Shown here: positions 1 to 5,925 of the stretch, piece after piece
Layout: every line of letters starts with the position of its first letter
How positions within the stretch are numbered: the first letter of the stretch is position 1
DNA from: an uncultured Lachnospiraceae bacterium
Lineage (GTDB): Bacteria; Bacillota; Clostridia; Lachnospirales; Lachnospiraceae
DNA: 13,416 nucleotides
Direction: 5' to 3'
NCBI GenBank assembly: GCA_902782715.1
Contig: CACZOG010000028.1
Coordinates: 1 to 13,416 of the forward strand
The notes under the pieces: model-generated
Databases searched by the model: none
What the model was told of the DNA's origin: nothing
The model's input: the letters and a program-made list of their open reading frames with translations, nothing else
Program-made: the position numbers and the translations under genes

Positions 1-1028
1 GTAGAGCCTGCACAGGCACCCGTGATCATAAGGAAGATAAGGATCGTCTTGGAGAGTGAAGGCCAGAGGTTGAAATCGCAGGTTGCAAATCCCGTGGTCG
101 TAATGATCGAAGCCACCTGAAAAGCCGCATCTGTTAGGGCATTTCCGAACGAATCATACATTTTAAAGATATTTATCGTAATAACCGCAACGGATAAAAC
201 GATCGCTATAAGATATGCTCTTACTTCTTCGATCTTGAAAATGCCTTTGAACTTACGTGCAAGGATGAGGAAGTATACGTTAAAGTTGATTCCGTAAAGG
301 ATCATGAATATCGTAACGTTCCATTTTATCCACATGTTAAAGTCGGCTATGCTCGAGTTGTAGATTCCGAATCCTCCTGTTCCGGCGGTTGCAAATGCCG
401 TACAGACCGATTCGAAGAATGACATTCCCATTATCTTAAGCGAAACGATCTGGAGAAATGTAAGCATTATATAAATGAAATACAGGATCTGGGAAGAGTC
501 CTTCATTTTGGGAACAAGCTTGCCTACGACAGGTCCCGGGCTTTCCGCACGAAGAAGATGCATGTTTACGCCACCTACCATGGGCATTACGGCAAGAAGG
601 AATACGAAAATTCCCATACCTCCGATCCAGTGTGAAAAACTGCGCCAGAAAAGACCGGCATGGCTTATTGCTTCCACATCGGTAAGGATCGTTGCTCCGG
701 TCGTGGTAAAGCCCGAAGCCATTTCAAAAACCGCATCAATGTAATTGGGGATCTCTCTTGTGAAAAAAAGAGGAAATGCTCCGATAAGACTCATTAAAAA
801 CCATGCCAGTCCGACGCTCGCAAAACCTTCTTTTGCGAAAAACTGCATGTTTTTGGGCTTTTTTACAGACACCAAAATCCCCGCAAGCATTCCAAGCAGG
901 GCAATAACTATATAAGTCCACCAGACATTTTCATGATAATATAATCCGACAAGCCCGGGGAGCACCATAAAAGCCGACTCGATCGTTATTACCCTTCCGA
1001 GCGTGTAGATTATTACTGCTATATTCAT
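1..1028 (-). CDS. trkH: TrkH family potassium uptake pore subunit (3' end cut by window edge)
   Basis: Membrane pore subunit of the Trk K+ uptake system, partner of the TrkA gene just upstream. I translated it by hand from the ATG at 1028; 342 codons are visible and the frame is open to base 1. Three of the four pore loops of the SKT superfamily can be seen: SGFTTTGAT (residues 105-113), followed by the hallmark SHWIGGMGIF (132-141); FATAGTGGFG (212-221); and SIITTTGFAT (307-316). Hydrophobic helices separate them. The family is usually about 450-490 residues, so the fourth pore loop and C-terminus lie beyond the left edge. The start is 18 nt after the trkA stop, and an AAAAGG ribosome site overlaps the end of trkA, so the two are very probably co-transcribed. 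I see no frameshift in the visible part. Confidence 0.93.
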   Translation of the reverse strand, partial: MNIAVIIYTLGRVITIESAFMVLPGLVGLYYHENVWWTYIVIALLGMLAGILVSVKKPKNMQFFAKEGFASVGLAWFLMSLIGAFPLFFTREIPNYIDAVFEMASGFTTTGATILTDVEAISHAGLFWRSFSHWIGGMGIFVFLLAVMPMVGGVNMHLLRAESPGPVVGKLVPKMKDSSQILYFIYIMLTFLQIVSLKIMGMSFFESVCTAFATAGTGGFGIYNSSIADFNMWIKWNVTIFMILYGINFNVYFLILARKFKGIFKIEEVRAYLIAIVLSVAVITINIFKMYDSFGNALTDAAFQVASIITTTGFATCDFNLWPSLSKTILIFLMITGACAGS

Positions 1029-1046
1029 AAAACAAAAACCTTTTAA

Positions 1047-2402
1047 TTATCCAAGGATATCTTTTATATCGGACAGACCGCTCTTTGTCGTAACCACTAT
1101 GACCGTATCTCCCTCTTCGATGACGCTCTGGCCTTTGGGGATGATAATGGTTCCCTTGCGGTTGATACAGCCGATAAGGATATCTCTCTTTAAATTCAAT
1201 TCCATAAGAGGAATTCCGACGATAGGCGAGCCCTTGGTGATCTTAAATTCAAGCGCCTCAACTCTTCCGCCATTTAACTTAATCAATGTCTCGACATTGC
1301 TTCCGATGGAATTCTGCATCGCACGTACATATGATACGATGTAATCTGCCGCGATCTTATCCGGATAGATAAGACTTCCGGGTGAGAACGTATTTATTAT
1401 ATCGTCAAAAGATATTCTGTCTATCTTTGTAATGACTTTTCCGCTTGTCTGCGTCTTGGCAAAAAGAGATAAGAAAATATTGGTTTCGTCGATTCCCGTT
1501 AAGGAAACGAAAGAATCGCATCCGCCGATACCCTCTTCTTTTAAAATTTCCTGATTGGTCGCATCACCGTTGATTATCGTTGCTTTCGGAAGAGTTTCGC
1601 TTAATGTCTCGCATTTCTCCCTGTTAACTTCGACGATCTTTACCCTGATCCCGAGCTTAAGAAGTATCTCCGCAAGATAGAACGTCATTCTTCCGCCGCC
1701 GATAATCATCGTATCTTTTACCTGATGAGTATCGTATCCGATCTTCGTAAAGAATTCTCGCGAGTTAACTGCCGATGCAACGATCGTGATCTTATCGTTT
1801 GCACGTAAAATAAACGCACCGTTGGGGATAAAGATATCCTCGCCGCGTTCTACCGAACAGATAAGTATGTCGGATAAAACTCTCTTGGAAACTTCGATAA
1901 GAGTCTTATCCACAAAAGGTGAATCTTCCGTGATCACAAAGTTTAAAAGTTCAACCCTTCCCTTTGCAAAAGTATCGATCTTGTCTGCAGAGGGGAATCT
2001 TAAAAGTCTTGAGATCTCGACTGCAGCAGCATACTCGGGATTGATGATCATCGAAAGTCCGAGTTCGTCTTTGATATACTGGATCTCCTTGCTGTAAAGG
2101 GGATCTCTAACTCTGGCGATGGTGTTGCAGTTACCTGCTTTCTTTGCGAAAAGACAGCAGAGCAGGTTGATCTCGTCAGAACCCGTTACCGCGATCAAAA
2201 GGTCGGTCTTCTCGACATCGGCTTCTTTCTGAACCGAATAGGATGCGCCGTTTCCGACGAGTCCCATTACGTCGTAGCTGTTCGTTATGTCATTGATAAC
2301 TTCCGCACTTTTATCAATTACTGTAATGTCGTGTTTTTCAATTACAAGCTGCTTGATTATCGAAAGTCCTATCTTTCCGCAGCCCACTATGATTATCTTC
2401 AT
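1047..2402 (-). CDS. trkA: Trk system potassium uptake protein TrkA (two RCK modules)
   Basis: Cytoplasmic nucleotide-binding regulator that gates the TrkH pore. At 451 aa it is a full-length two-module TrkA. RCK_N 1 (about 1-125) opens with a Rossmann GCGKIG (7-12) and an acidic residue D30 at the end of strand 2, as expected for NAD(H) binding. RCK_C 1 covers about 140-222. RCK_N 2 starts at 230 with IIGGGRMT, where the third glycine of GxGxxG is replaced by Thr240, and has an acidic E258. RCK_C 2 covers about 370-449. The ATG at 2402 is preceded by AAAGG (2410-2414) at 7 nt spacing. A 90-nt gap separates it from the upstream lipid kinase gene. I found no convincing promoter or terminator there, only weak -10-like text (TATACAAT on the minus strand) and an A-rich tandem repeat, so read-through from upstream is possible. 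Confidence 0.96.
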   Translation of the reverse strand: MKIIIVGCGKIGLSIIKQLVIEKHDITVIDKSAEVINDITNSYDVMGLVGNGASYSVQKEADVEKTDLLIAVTGSDEINLLCCLFAKKAGNCNTIARVRDPLYSKEIQYIKDELGLSMIINPEYAAAVEISRLLRFPSADKIDTFAKGRVELLNFVITEDSPFVDKTLIEVSKRVLSDILICSVERGEDIFIPNGAFILRANDKITIVASAVNSREFFTKIGYDTHQVKDTMIIGGGRMTFYLAEILLKLGIRVKIVEVNREKCETLSETLPKATIINGDATNQEILKEEGIGGCDSFVSLTGIDETNIFLSLFAKTQTSGKVITKIDRISFDDIINTFSPGSLIYPDKIAADYIVSYVRAMQNSIGSNVETLIKLNGGRVEALEFKITKGSPIVGIPLMELNLKRDILIGCINRKGTIIIPKGQSVIEEGDTVIVVTTKSGLSDIKDILG

Positions 2403-2415
2403 TGTATTGCCTTTG

Positions 2416-2435
2416 TTTTTTTATCTTTTTTTATC
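2416..2435. repeat. 2 x 10-bp perfect tandem repeat in the trkA leader
   Basis: Two adjacent exact copies of TTTTTTTATC on the plus strand, read as GATAAAAAAA twice in the trkA leader. They lie immediately upstream of the trkA ribosome binding site (2410-2414). Each copy carries a run of seven A in the mRNA sense. The stretch may only keep the leader unstructured; no function is shown. Confidence 0.7.
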
Positions 2436-2492
2436 TGAACCCTTCTGTCTGCCTTTTTATTGTATAAATGCAGGCTCATCAGGGTATTTAAA

Positions 2493-3332
2493 TTATATTC
2501 TTGCCGTATACTCGGTAACTCCTCTTACGGTCTCGCCGTCGATCTGGAGAGCGGTAGGTCTGTCGAATTTAACATGGATTTCCTTGCCGGTCCTGATCTC
2601 GACAAGCTTCTTGTTGTTCACATGCTCGCCCTTAAAGATTGCGGGGAAGCCCATGAGTGTTCCGATCCTGCCTTTGTCCTTAAATACCATGCATGTAAGT
2701 GAATCTCCGAGTCTGTCCTGTTCGGGAGCAGCCTTCATTCCGCCGCCGTAATATCTTCCGAACATTGCGGAGGCGATCCATGTTCTCTTATATTCAACCG
2801 TCTCGCCGTCCACTGTGATCCATGAATGCGGACATTTGAATTTGAAAAGCACTATCTTTATGGAAAGTGCCGTATAATCTATTTTCTTCTTGCCTGCGGC
2901 CTTCATGTCGTCGGCCATCTCACAGCATACGCCGTCTACGCCGAAGCCTACGCCGTTTAAGAACTTGTAATCTTTTCCGTTAACGGTAACAGTGGGAAGT
3001 TTTGCAAGATACTTCTTGATAGAAGGCATTTCGCTGTCGTCATAGTTCTCTTTGATATCCCTGTAGAAATCGTTGCCCGTTCCTGCGGGATAAAGCAGAA
3101 CATCACAGGGAATATCAAGTTTATCCGTGTAGTTTGCGAATCTCTGCAAAGTTCCGTCTCCGCCGCAAAGGATGATCACATCGTCAGCCGTGGTCTTTGC
3201 AATAAATCCTTCAGGTTCGAGACCCACTACGTTTACGAGTTCATACTCTCCCGTAAGTCCGCCTTTGAGCTCTTCAACTTTCGCAGAAGAATTACCGTTG
3301 TTTGACAGTTCATTATACAAAACATACTGCAT
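2493..3332 (-). CDS. Diacylglycerol kinase / YegS-like lipid kinase family protein
   Basis: 279 aa. Member of the DAGK catalytic-domain family, which phosphorylates lipid alcohols such as diacylglycerol at the inner membrane face; the actual substrate cannot be told from sequence. The nucleotide-binding hallmark CGGDGTLQRF (56-65) and the second conserved block PAGTGNDFYRD (82-92) are intact. The C-terminal beta domain ends with ALQIDGETV, resembling the usual DGE motif near the end of these enzymes. The N-terminal block is YNELSNNGN rather than the more usual NPxSG, a divergence seen without obvious damage elsewhere. The start ATG is supported by AAGGAGG (about 3344-3350), 10-11 nt upstream. 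The gene sits between the zinc-ribbon gene and trkA, with a hairpin just ahead of its ribosome site. Whether it is linked functionally to K+ uptake is unknown. Confidence 0.9.
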   Translation of the reverse strand: MQYVLYNELSNNGNSSAKVEELKGGLTGEYELVNVVGLEPEGFIAKTTADDVIILCGGDGTLQRFANYTDKLDIPCDVLLYPAGTGNDFYRDIKENYDDSEMPSIKKYLAKLPTVTVNGKDYKFLNGVGFGVDGVCCEMADDMKAAGKKKIDYTALSIKIVLFKFKCPHSWITVDGETVEYKRTWIASAMFGRYYGGGMKAAPEQDRLGDSLTCMVFKDKGRIGTLMGFPAIFKGEHVNNKKLVEIRTGKEIHVKFDRPTALQIDGETVRGVTEYTARI

Positions 3333-3358
3333 TTTATAAACCCCTCCTTATACCACAA

Positions 3359-3387
3359 TAAGGTAACCGGGTTTTCCGGTTACCTTA
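3359..3387 (-). terminator. Perfect 12-bp hairpin after the zinc-ribbon gene, terminator-like
   Basis: Arms 3359-3370 (TAAGGTAACCGG) and 3376-3387 (its exact reverse complement) enclose a 5-nt loop. The hairpin begins 14 nt after the stop of the 190-aa gene on the minus strand. The minus-strand tail is TTGTGG after a stem ending in CCTTA, which is a poor U-tract, so termination may be partial. It lies only 26 nt before the lipid kinase ATG, leaving little room for a separate promoter. An intercistronic stabilising or processing hairpin is the alternative. Confidence 0.55.
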
Positions 3388-3401
3388 ACATGATTCAATA
3401 T

Positions 3402-3974
3402 TTAAGCGTTCTTTGACCTGGATGCATTTTTTTCGTCATCCTCGTAATATGCCAGAGAACTCCCGCAGTATCTGCAGAATTTATCGCCATTGTTAACGCC
3501 CAGACAGTAAGGGCAGTTGGCGTAATATCTCTTATCCTGAGCCGCGTCGCGTTTAGCTTCTTCCTGCTGAACCTTGATCCTTTCGATCTCAACCTGCTGT
3601 TCGGCATGCAGTCTCTGCATTTCCTGCTGCTGTTTAGCCTGCTGCTCGGCAAGTTTCATCTGGGTGTTTTCCTGCATCTTATTAACGATTGCAGCTGAAG
3701 CAACTCCGACGCCCGCACTTACGGCATTACCGATGAGCATTCCCATGAGTCCGCCACCGCCGCCGTACGAATTGCCTACATTGATATTTACAGGTGAAGA
3801 CGGAGCCGAAGGACGTGAACCAAATACCGGAGGCTTGGGAGTTATTGACGGGATACGACCCATTGAGCCCATTGCGCCCATTCCCATTCCCGGTCTGGAT
3901 CCGAACGATCCTCTGCCTGCGCCCATTCCCGGCATTCCGCCCCTGTTAGGTCTTCTTGCATGTCCAATTGCCAT
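3402..3974 (-). CDS. Zinc-ribbon protein with Gly/Met-rich N-terminus, glycine-rich hydrophobic stretch and coiled coil
   Basis: 190 aa, no specific function recognised. Layout: residues 1-40 are Gly/Met/Arg-rich and low in complexity (GMGMGAMGSMG). Residues 41-62 are Pro/Ser-rich. Residues 71-97 form a glycine-rich small-residue hydrophobic stretch (GGGGGLMGMLIGNAVSAGVG) that could act as a glycine zipper or membrane-associating segment. Residues 98-146 are a Gln/Glu/Lys-rich predicted coiled coil. The C-terminus has a treble-clef or rubredoxin-like zinc ribbon, CPYC (154-157), nine residues, then CRYC (167-170), followed by an acidic tail. There is no signal peptide. The start is well supported by GGAGGG (3980-3985) at 5 nt spacing. 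The gene has its own promoter upstream and a hairpin downstream, so it may be largely monocistronic. A scaffold or membrane-associated assembly role is only a guess. Confidence 0.85.
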   Translation of the reverse strand: MAIGHARRPNRGGMPGMGAGRGSFGSRPGMGMGAMGSMGRIPSITPKPPVFGSRPSAPSSPVNINVGNSYGGGGGLMGMLIGNAVSAGVGVASAAIVNKMQENTQMKLAEQQAKQQQEMQRLHAEQQVEIERIKVQQEEAKRDAAQDKRYYANCPYCLGVNNGDKFCRYCGSSLAYYEDDEKNASRSKNA

Positions 3975-4021
3975 TTTTACCCTCCGTAAAAAGTGTTATC
4001 TATCGGTACCTTCAGTTATGT

Positions 4022-4050
4022 ATTTTAACATATTTTACAATCCATTTAAA
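4022..4050 (-). promoter_or_regulatory. Predicted sigma-70 type promoter with extended -10 for the zinc-ribbon gene
   Basis: On the minus strand, TTTAAA (4045-4050, -35, 4 of 6 matches to TTGACA) is separated by 17 nt from TAAAAT (4022-4027, -10, 5 of 6). The -10 is preceded by TGT, which makes an extended TGn -10. The predicted transcript start is near 4015, giving a 5' UTR of about 40 nt before the ATG at 3974. A second TAAAAT lies about 13 nt upstream, but it has no matching -35. Confidence 0.6.
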
Positions 4051-4074
4051 CTGCTAATTCTGTCCGTTTAAATG
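4043..4074. promoter_or_regulatory. 9-bp inverted repeat overlapping the -35, candidate operator
   Basis: CATTTAAAC (4043-4051) and its exact reverse complement GTTTAAATG (4066-4074) are separated by 14 nt. The arm centres are 23 bp apart, about two helical turns, which suits a dimeric regulator on one DNA face. The left arm contains the predicted -35 of the zinc-ribbon promoter. The wide AT-rich spacer makes an RNA hairpin less likely than a protein site. No regulator is identified. Confidence 0.45.
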
Positions 4075-4109
4075 CGTGTATTTCCGATAATGTTACGAAT
4101 TAAATCTTA

Positions 4110-4610
4110 TCATCTTGAGATTTTAAGATCTTCAAGATATTCCTTCTGCTTTTCTTCCATAACTTTTGCTTCGTCATCTTCCATATGGTCATATCCCAAA
4201 AGATGAAGCATGCTGTGTGCTATAAGGAAGGCAAATTCCCTCTTAACGCTGTGTCCGTATTCCCCGGCCTGACTTATGATCCTGTCTTTGTTAAGGCATA
4301 TCTCTCCCAAGATCGGAAGCTCGGTCTCGGGGTTAAAAGACGAACAGTTAAATTCTTCTTCGTCGACATTTTCGTAATCCGCAGGTGCTTCCCAGTCGAT
4401 ATTGGGGAATGATAGAACGTCAGTGGTTTTATCAATATCCCTGTATTCCCTGTTATATTCTTTAACCTCTTCGGAATCGGTGATCAGAATATCCACCTCA
4501 ACATCCCAGGGACATTTTTCTTTGTCCAGAATATGTTCAACCACATCTTTTGCAGTCTGCTCTTTGTCAAAATCGGTTTCAAATTCAATGTTTTCTTCAA
4601 GAATGATCAT
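4110..4610 (-). CDS. ybeY: Endoribonuclease YbeY (16S rRNA 3' maturation, ribosome quality control)
   Basis: 166 aa, normal family length. YbeY is a zinc-dependent single-strand endoribonuclease acting in rRNA processing and 70S quality control. The metal site HxxxHxxxxxH is intact as HSMLHLLGYDH (132-142), with H132, H136 and H142; the usual Gly after the first His is Ser here. The upstream family block NREYRDIDKTTDVLSFP (53-69) and LGEICLNKDRI (101-111) are also present, separated by an acidic loop (about 72-98). The ATG at 4610 is preceded by AAAAGGA, which overlaps the end of the lipoprotein gene; the intergenic gap is 13 nt, so ybeY probably belongs to the transcript of the upstream exporter/lipoprotein genes. 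In many Firmicutes it instead sits with phoH, dgkA and era, which are not seen here. Confidence 0.96.
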   Translation of the reverse strand: MIILEENIEFETDFDKEQTAKDVVEHILDKEKCPWDVEVDILITDSEEVKEYNREYRDIDKTTDVLSFPNIDWEAPADYENVDEEEFNCSSFNPETELPILGEICLNKDRIISQAGEYGHSVKREFAFLIAHSMLHLLGYDHMEDDEAKVMEEKQKEYLEDLKISR

Positions 4611-4623
4611 TTTTACAATCCTT

Positions 4624-5913
4624 TTATCTGCTTAAATAATCCGACATTTCCTCGGGGGTGAGGAATTCCACTTTGCTGTCCTCGGCTCCCGGCACTTTGA
4701 TCTCTACACAATCGCCCTGATACTGATCGAGATATTCCGCGTATTCCATTTCCGAAACCTTAGCGCCGTTTACGGTATATTCAAAGATGTATCCGTTTTC
4801 GTCTTTTAAAAGATTTCCTTCTTCGTCAAGTTTTCCGCTTCTGCCGGCGTATGAAAAATGTGACGAACCCATATTGGATGAGTATATGTAATAGGTTAAT
4901 CCCATGTCATAGGAAGACTTATAAAAACTTTCTGCCACTCCGGTCTCGGGATAAAAGAATATGTTTGATGATTCGCTTAAATAAAAATCTTCTCCGCGGA
5001 ACGCCATACCGTCCTGGAAATAATAAATATACATCCAGTTATTGTTATCAAGCACAAGATACGAAGGAGCTTTATCCGACTCTATCAATGCCAGATAAAC
5101 ATTGTCTGTGCCGAGCCACTCATCCGCAACTTCTTTGTATGCTTCCCTGTAACCTGCATATACATTTCCCTTAAGGTAATTGATTACGCTGTCATACGTA
5201 CTTCCGTCTGCCCAGTATAACCTTTCCTCCACCGGAATATATGATTCGATCACATCGTAATACTCAGCTTCGCTAACTTTCTGCTCTCCCAAGTAATACT
5301 CCATTTCTCCGGTATATCCGTTCTCATCATCGTAAATGTCATAATAATCCCCGCTTGCAAGGAACTCAAAGCCGTTATCTCCTATCGTATAAACATAATC
5401 GAAATAAACTCCCATATGTCCGTCGGAATTGACAAGAACGTTTCCTGATTCATCATAGTAGAATCCGAGTCTTCTGGTATAAATGAAATCCACCTGTCCG
5501 TTAACGATCGTTAAGATAACGTTTCCTCCGGCTTCGTATCCCGAACTTAAAACAAGCTCCGGAATTTTGTCGTCATTAACATAGATAAATCCCCATGTCC
5601 AGCTGTATTGCCATTCGTCGTTATCATCTCCAAAAATCTCATCCATATGATTTTCCAGATAATCTGCATAGATCTCTTTCCATGAATCATCTGTTACCGG
5701 AGTAACTTCCGCACCCGGATCGTTTTCGGGAGCATCGGTTCCTTCGGGGTTCGCTGCCACGACACTTGTATCCGTTGTCGTCGATGCGATATATGCGTGA
5801 GCATTTGAATCTGAATCCTTGTCTTTCGAATAAGTCGAAGGATTCAAGTTTGTACATGCCGTCAAGGCCATTGTCATTGACATTATCACGGCTATTGCTG
5901 CTGTTTTCTTCAT
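4624..5913 (-). CDS. Predicted lipoprotein with two tandem copies of an acidic, Tyr-rich domain
   Basis: 429 aa, function unknown. The N-terminus is a classic lipoprotein signal: Lys2-Lys3, a hydrophobic core and lipobox LTAC with lipidated Cys20, so the mature protein should be anchored outside the cell membrane. A Ser/Thr/Asp-rich linker follows (21-75). The rest seems to be one domain repeated, about 78-226 and 255-399. Each copy shows a short helix, a strand block (NDDKIPELVL versus ESDKAPSYLVL), a FYYDESG / FFYPETG block, then DENGY (196 and 371) followed by KVSEAEYYDVIESY / KVSEMEYAEYLDQY. NDDKIPEL resembles a degenerate DxDGDGxPEL calcium loop. The ribosome site AAGGAG (about 5922-5927) overlaps the stop codon of the ABC gene upstream, indicating co-transcription. 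It could be an accessory or substrate-handling protein of the exporter, but that rests on position only. Confidence 0.88.
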   Translation of the reverse strand: MKKTAAIAVIMSMTMALTACTNLNPSTYSKDKDSDSNAHAYIASTTTDTSVVAANPEGTDAPENDPGAEVTPVTDDSWKEIYADYLENHMDEIFGDDNDEWQYSWTWGFIYVNDDKIPELVLSSGYEAGGNVILTIVNGQVDFIYTRRLGFYYDESGNVLVNSDGHMGVYFDYVYTIGDNGFEFLASGDYYDIYDDENGYTGEMEYYLGEQKVSEAEYYDVIESYIPVEERLYWADGSTYDSVINYLKGNVYAGYREAYKEVADEWLGTDNVYLALIESDKAPSYLVLDNNNWMYIYYFQDGMAFRGEDFYLSESSNIFFYPETGVAESFYKSSYDMGLTYYIYSSNMGSSHFSYAGRSGKLDEEGNLLKDENGYIFEYTVNGAKVSEMEYAEYLDQYQGDCVEIKVPGAEDSKVEFLTPEEMSDYLSR

Positions 5914-5925
5914 ATCTTTTTCTCC

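Noticed and set aside
736..921. 61-codon minus-strand frame inside the trkH region
   Set aside because: It is a different frame from the TrkH translation that contains the pore-loop motifs, hence a shadow.
2436..2492. Promoter for trkA in the 90-nt gap after the lipid kinase gene
   Set aside because: TATACAAT-like text is present, but no -35 at acceptable spacing; too weak to list.
2287..2751. 154-codon plus-strand frame spanning the trkA start and the lipid kinase end
   Set aside because: It is antisense to two well-supported genes across their junction, with no ribosome site or recognisable domain.
3395..3652. 85-codon minus-strand frame overlapping the zinc-ribbon gene
   Set aside because: It is an out-of-frame shadow of the coiled-coil and ribbon coding region, with no family-like features.
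3574..4071. 165-codon plus-strand open frame rich in Pro, Ile and Cys
   Set aside because: It is antisense to the zinc-ribbon gene and its promoter; its composition simply mirrors Gly/Met and Gln codons read backwards.
4075..4109. Possible terminator after ybeY
   Set aside because: Only a short imperfect pairing (TTCCG / CGAA type) without a T-run; not good enough to call.
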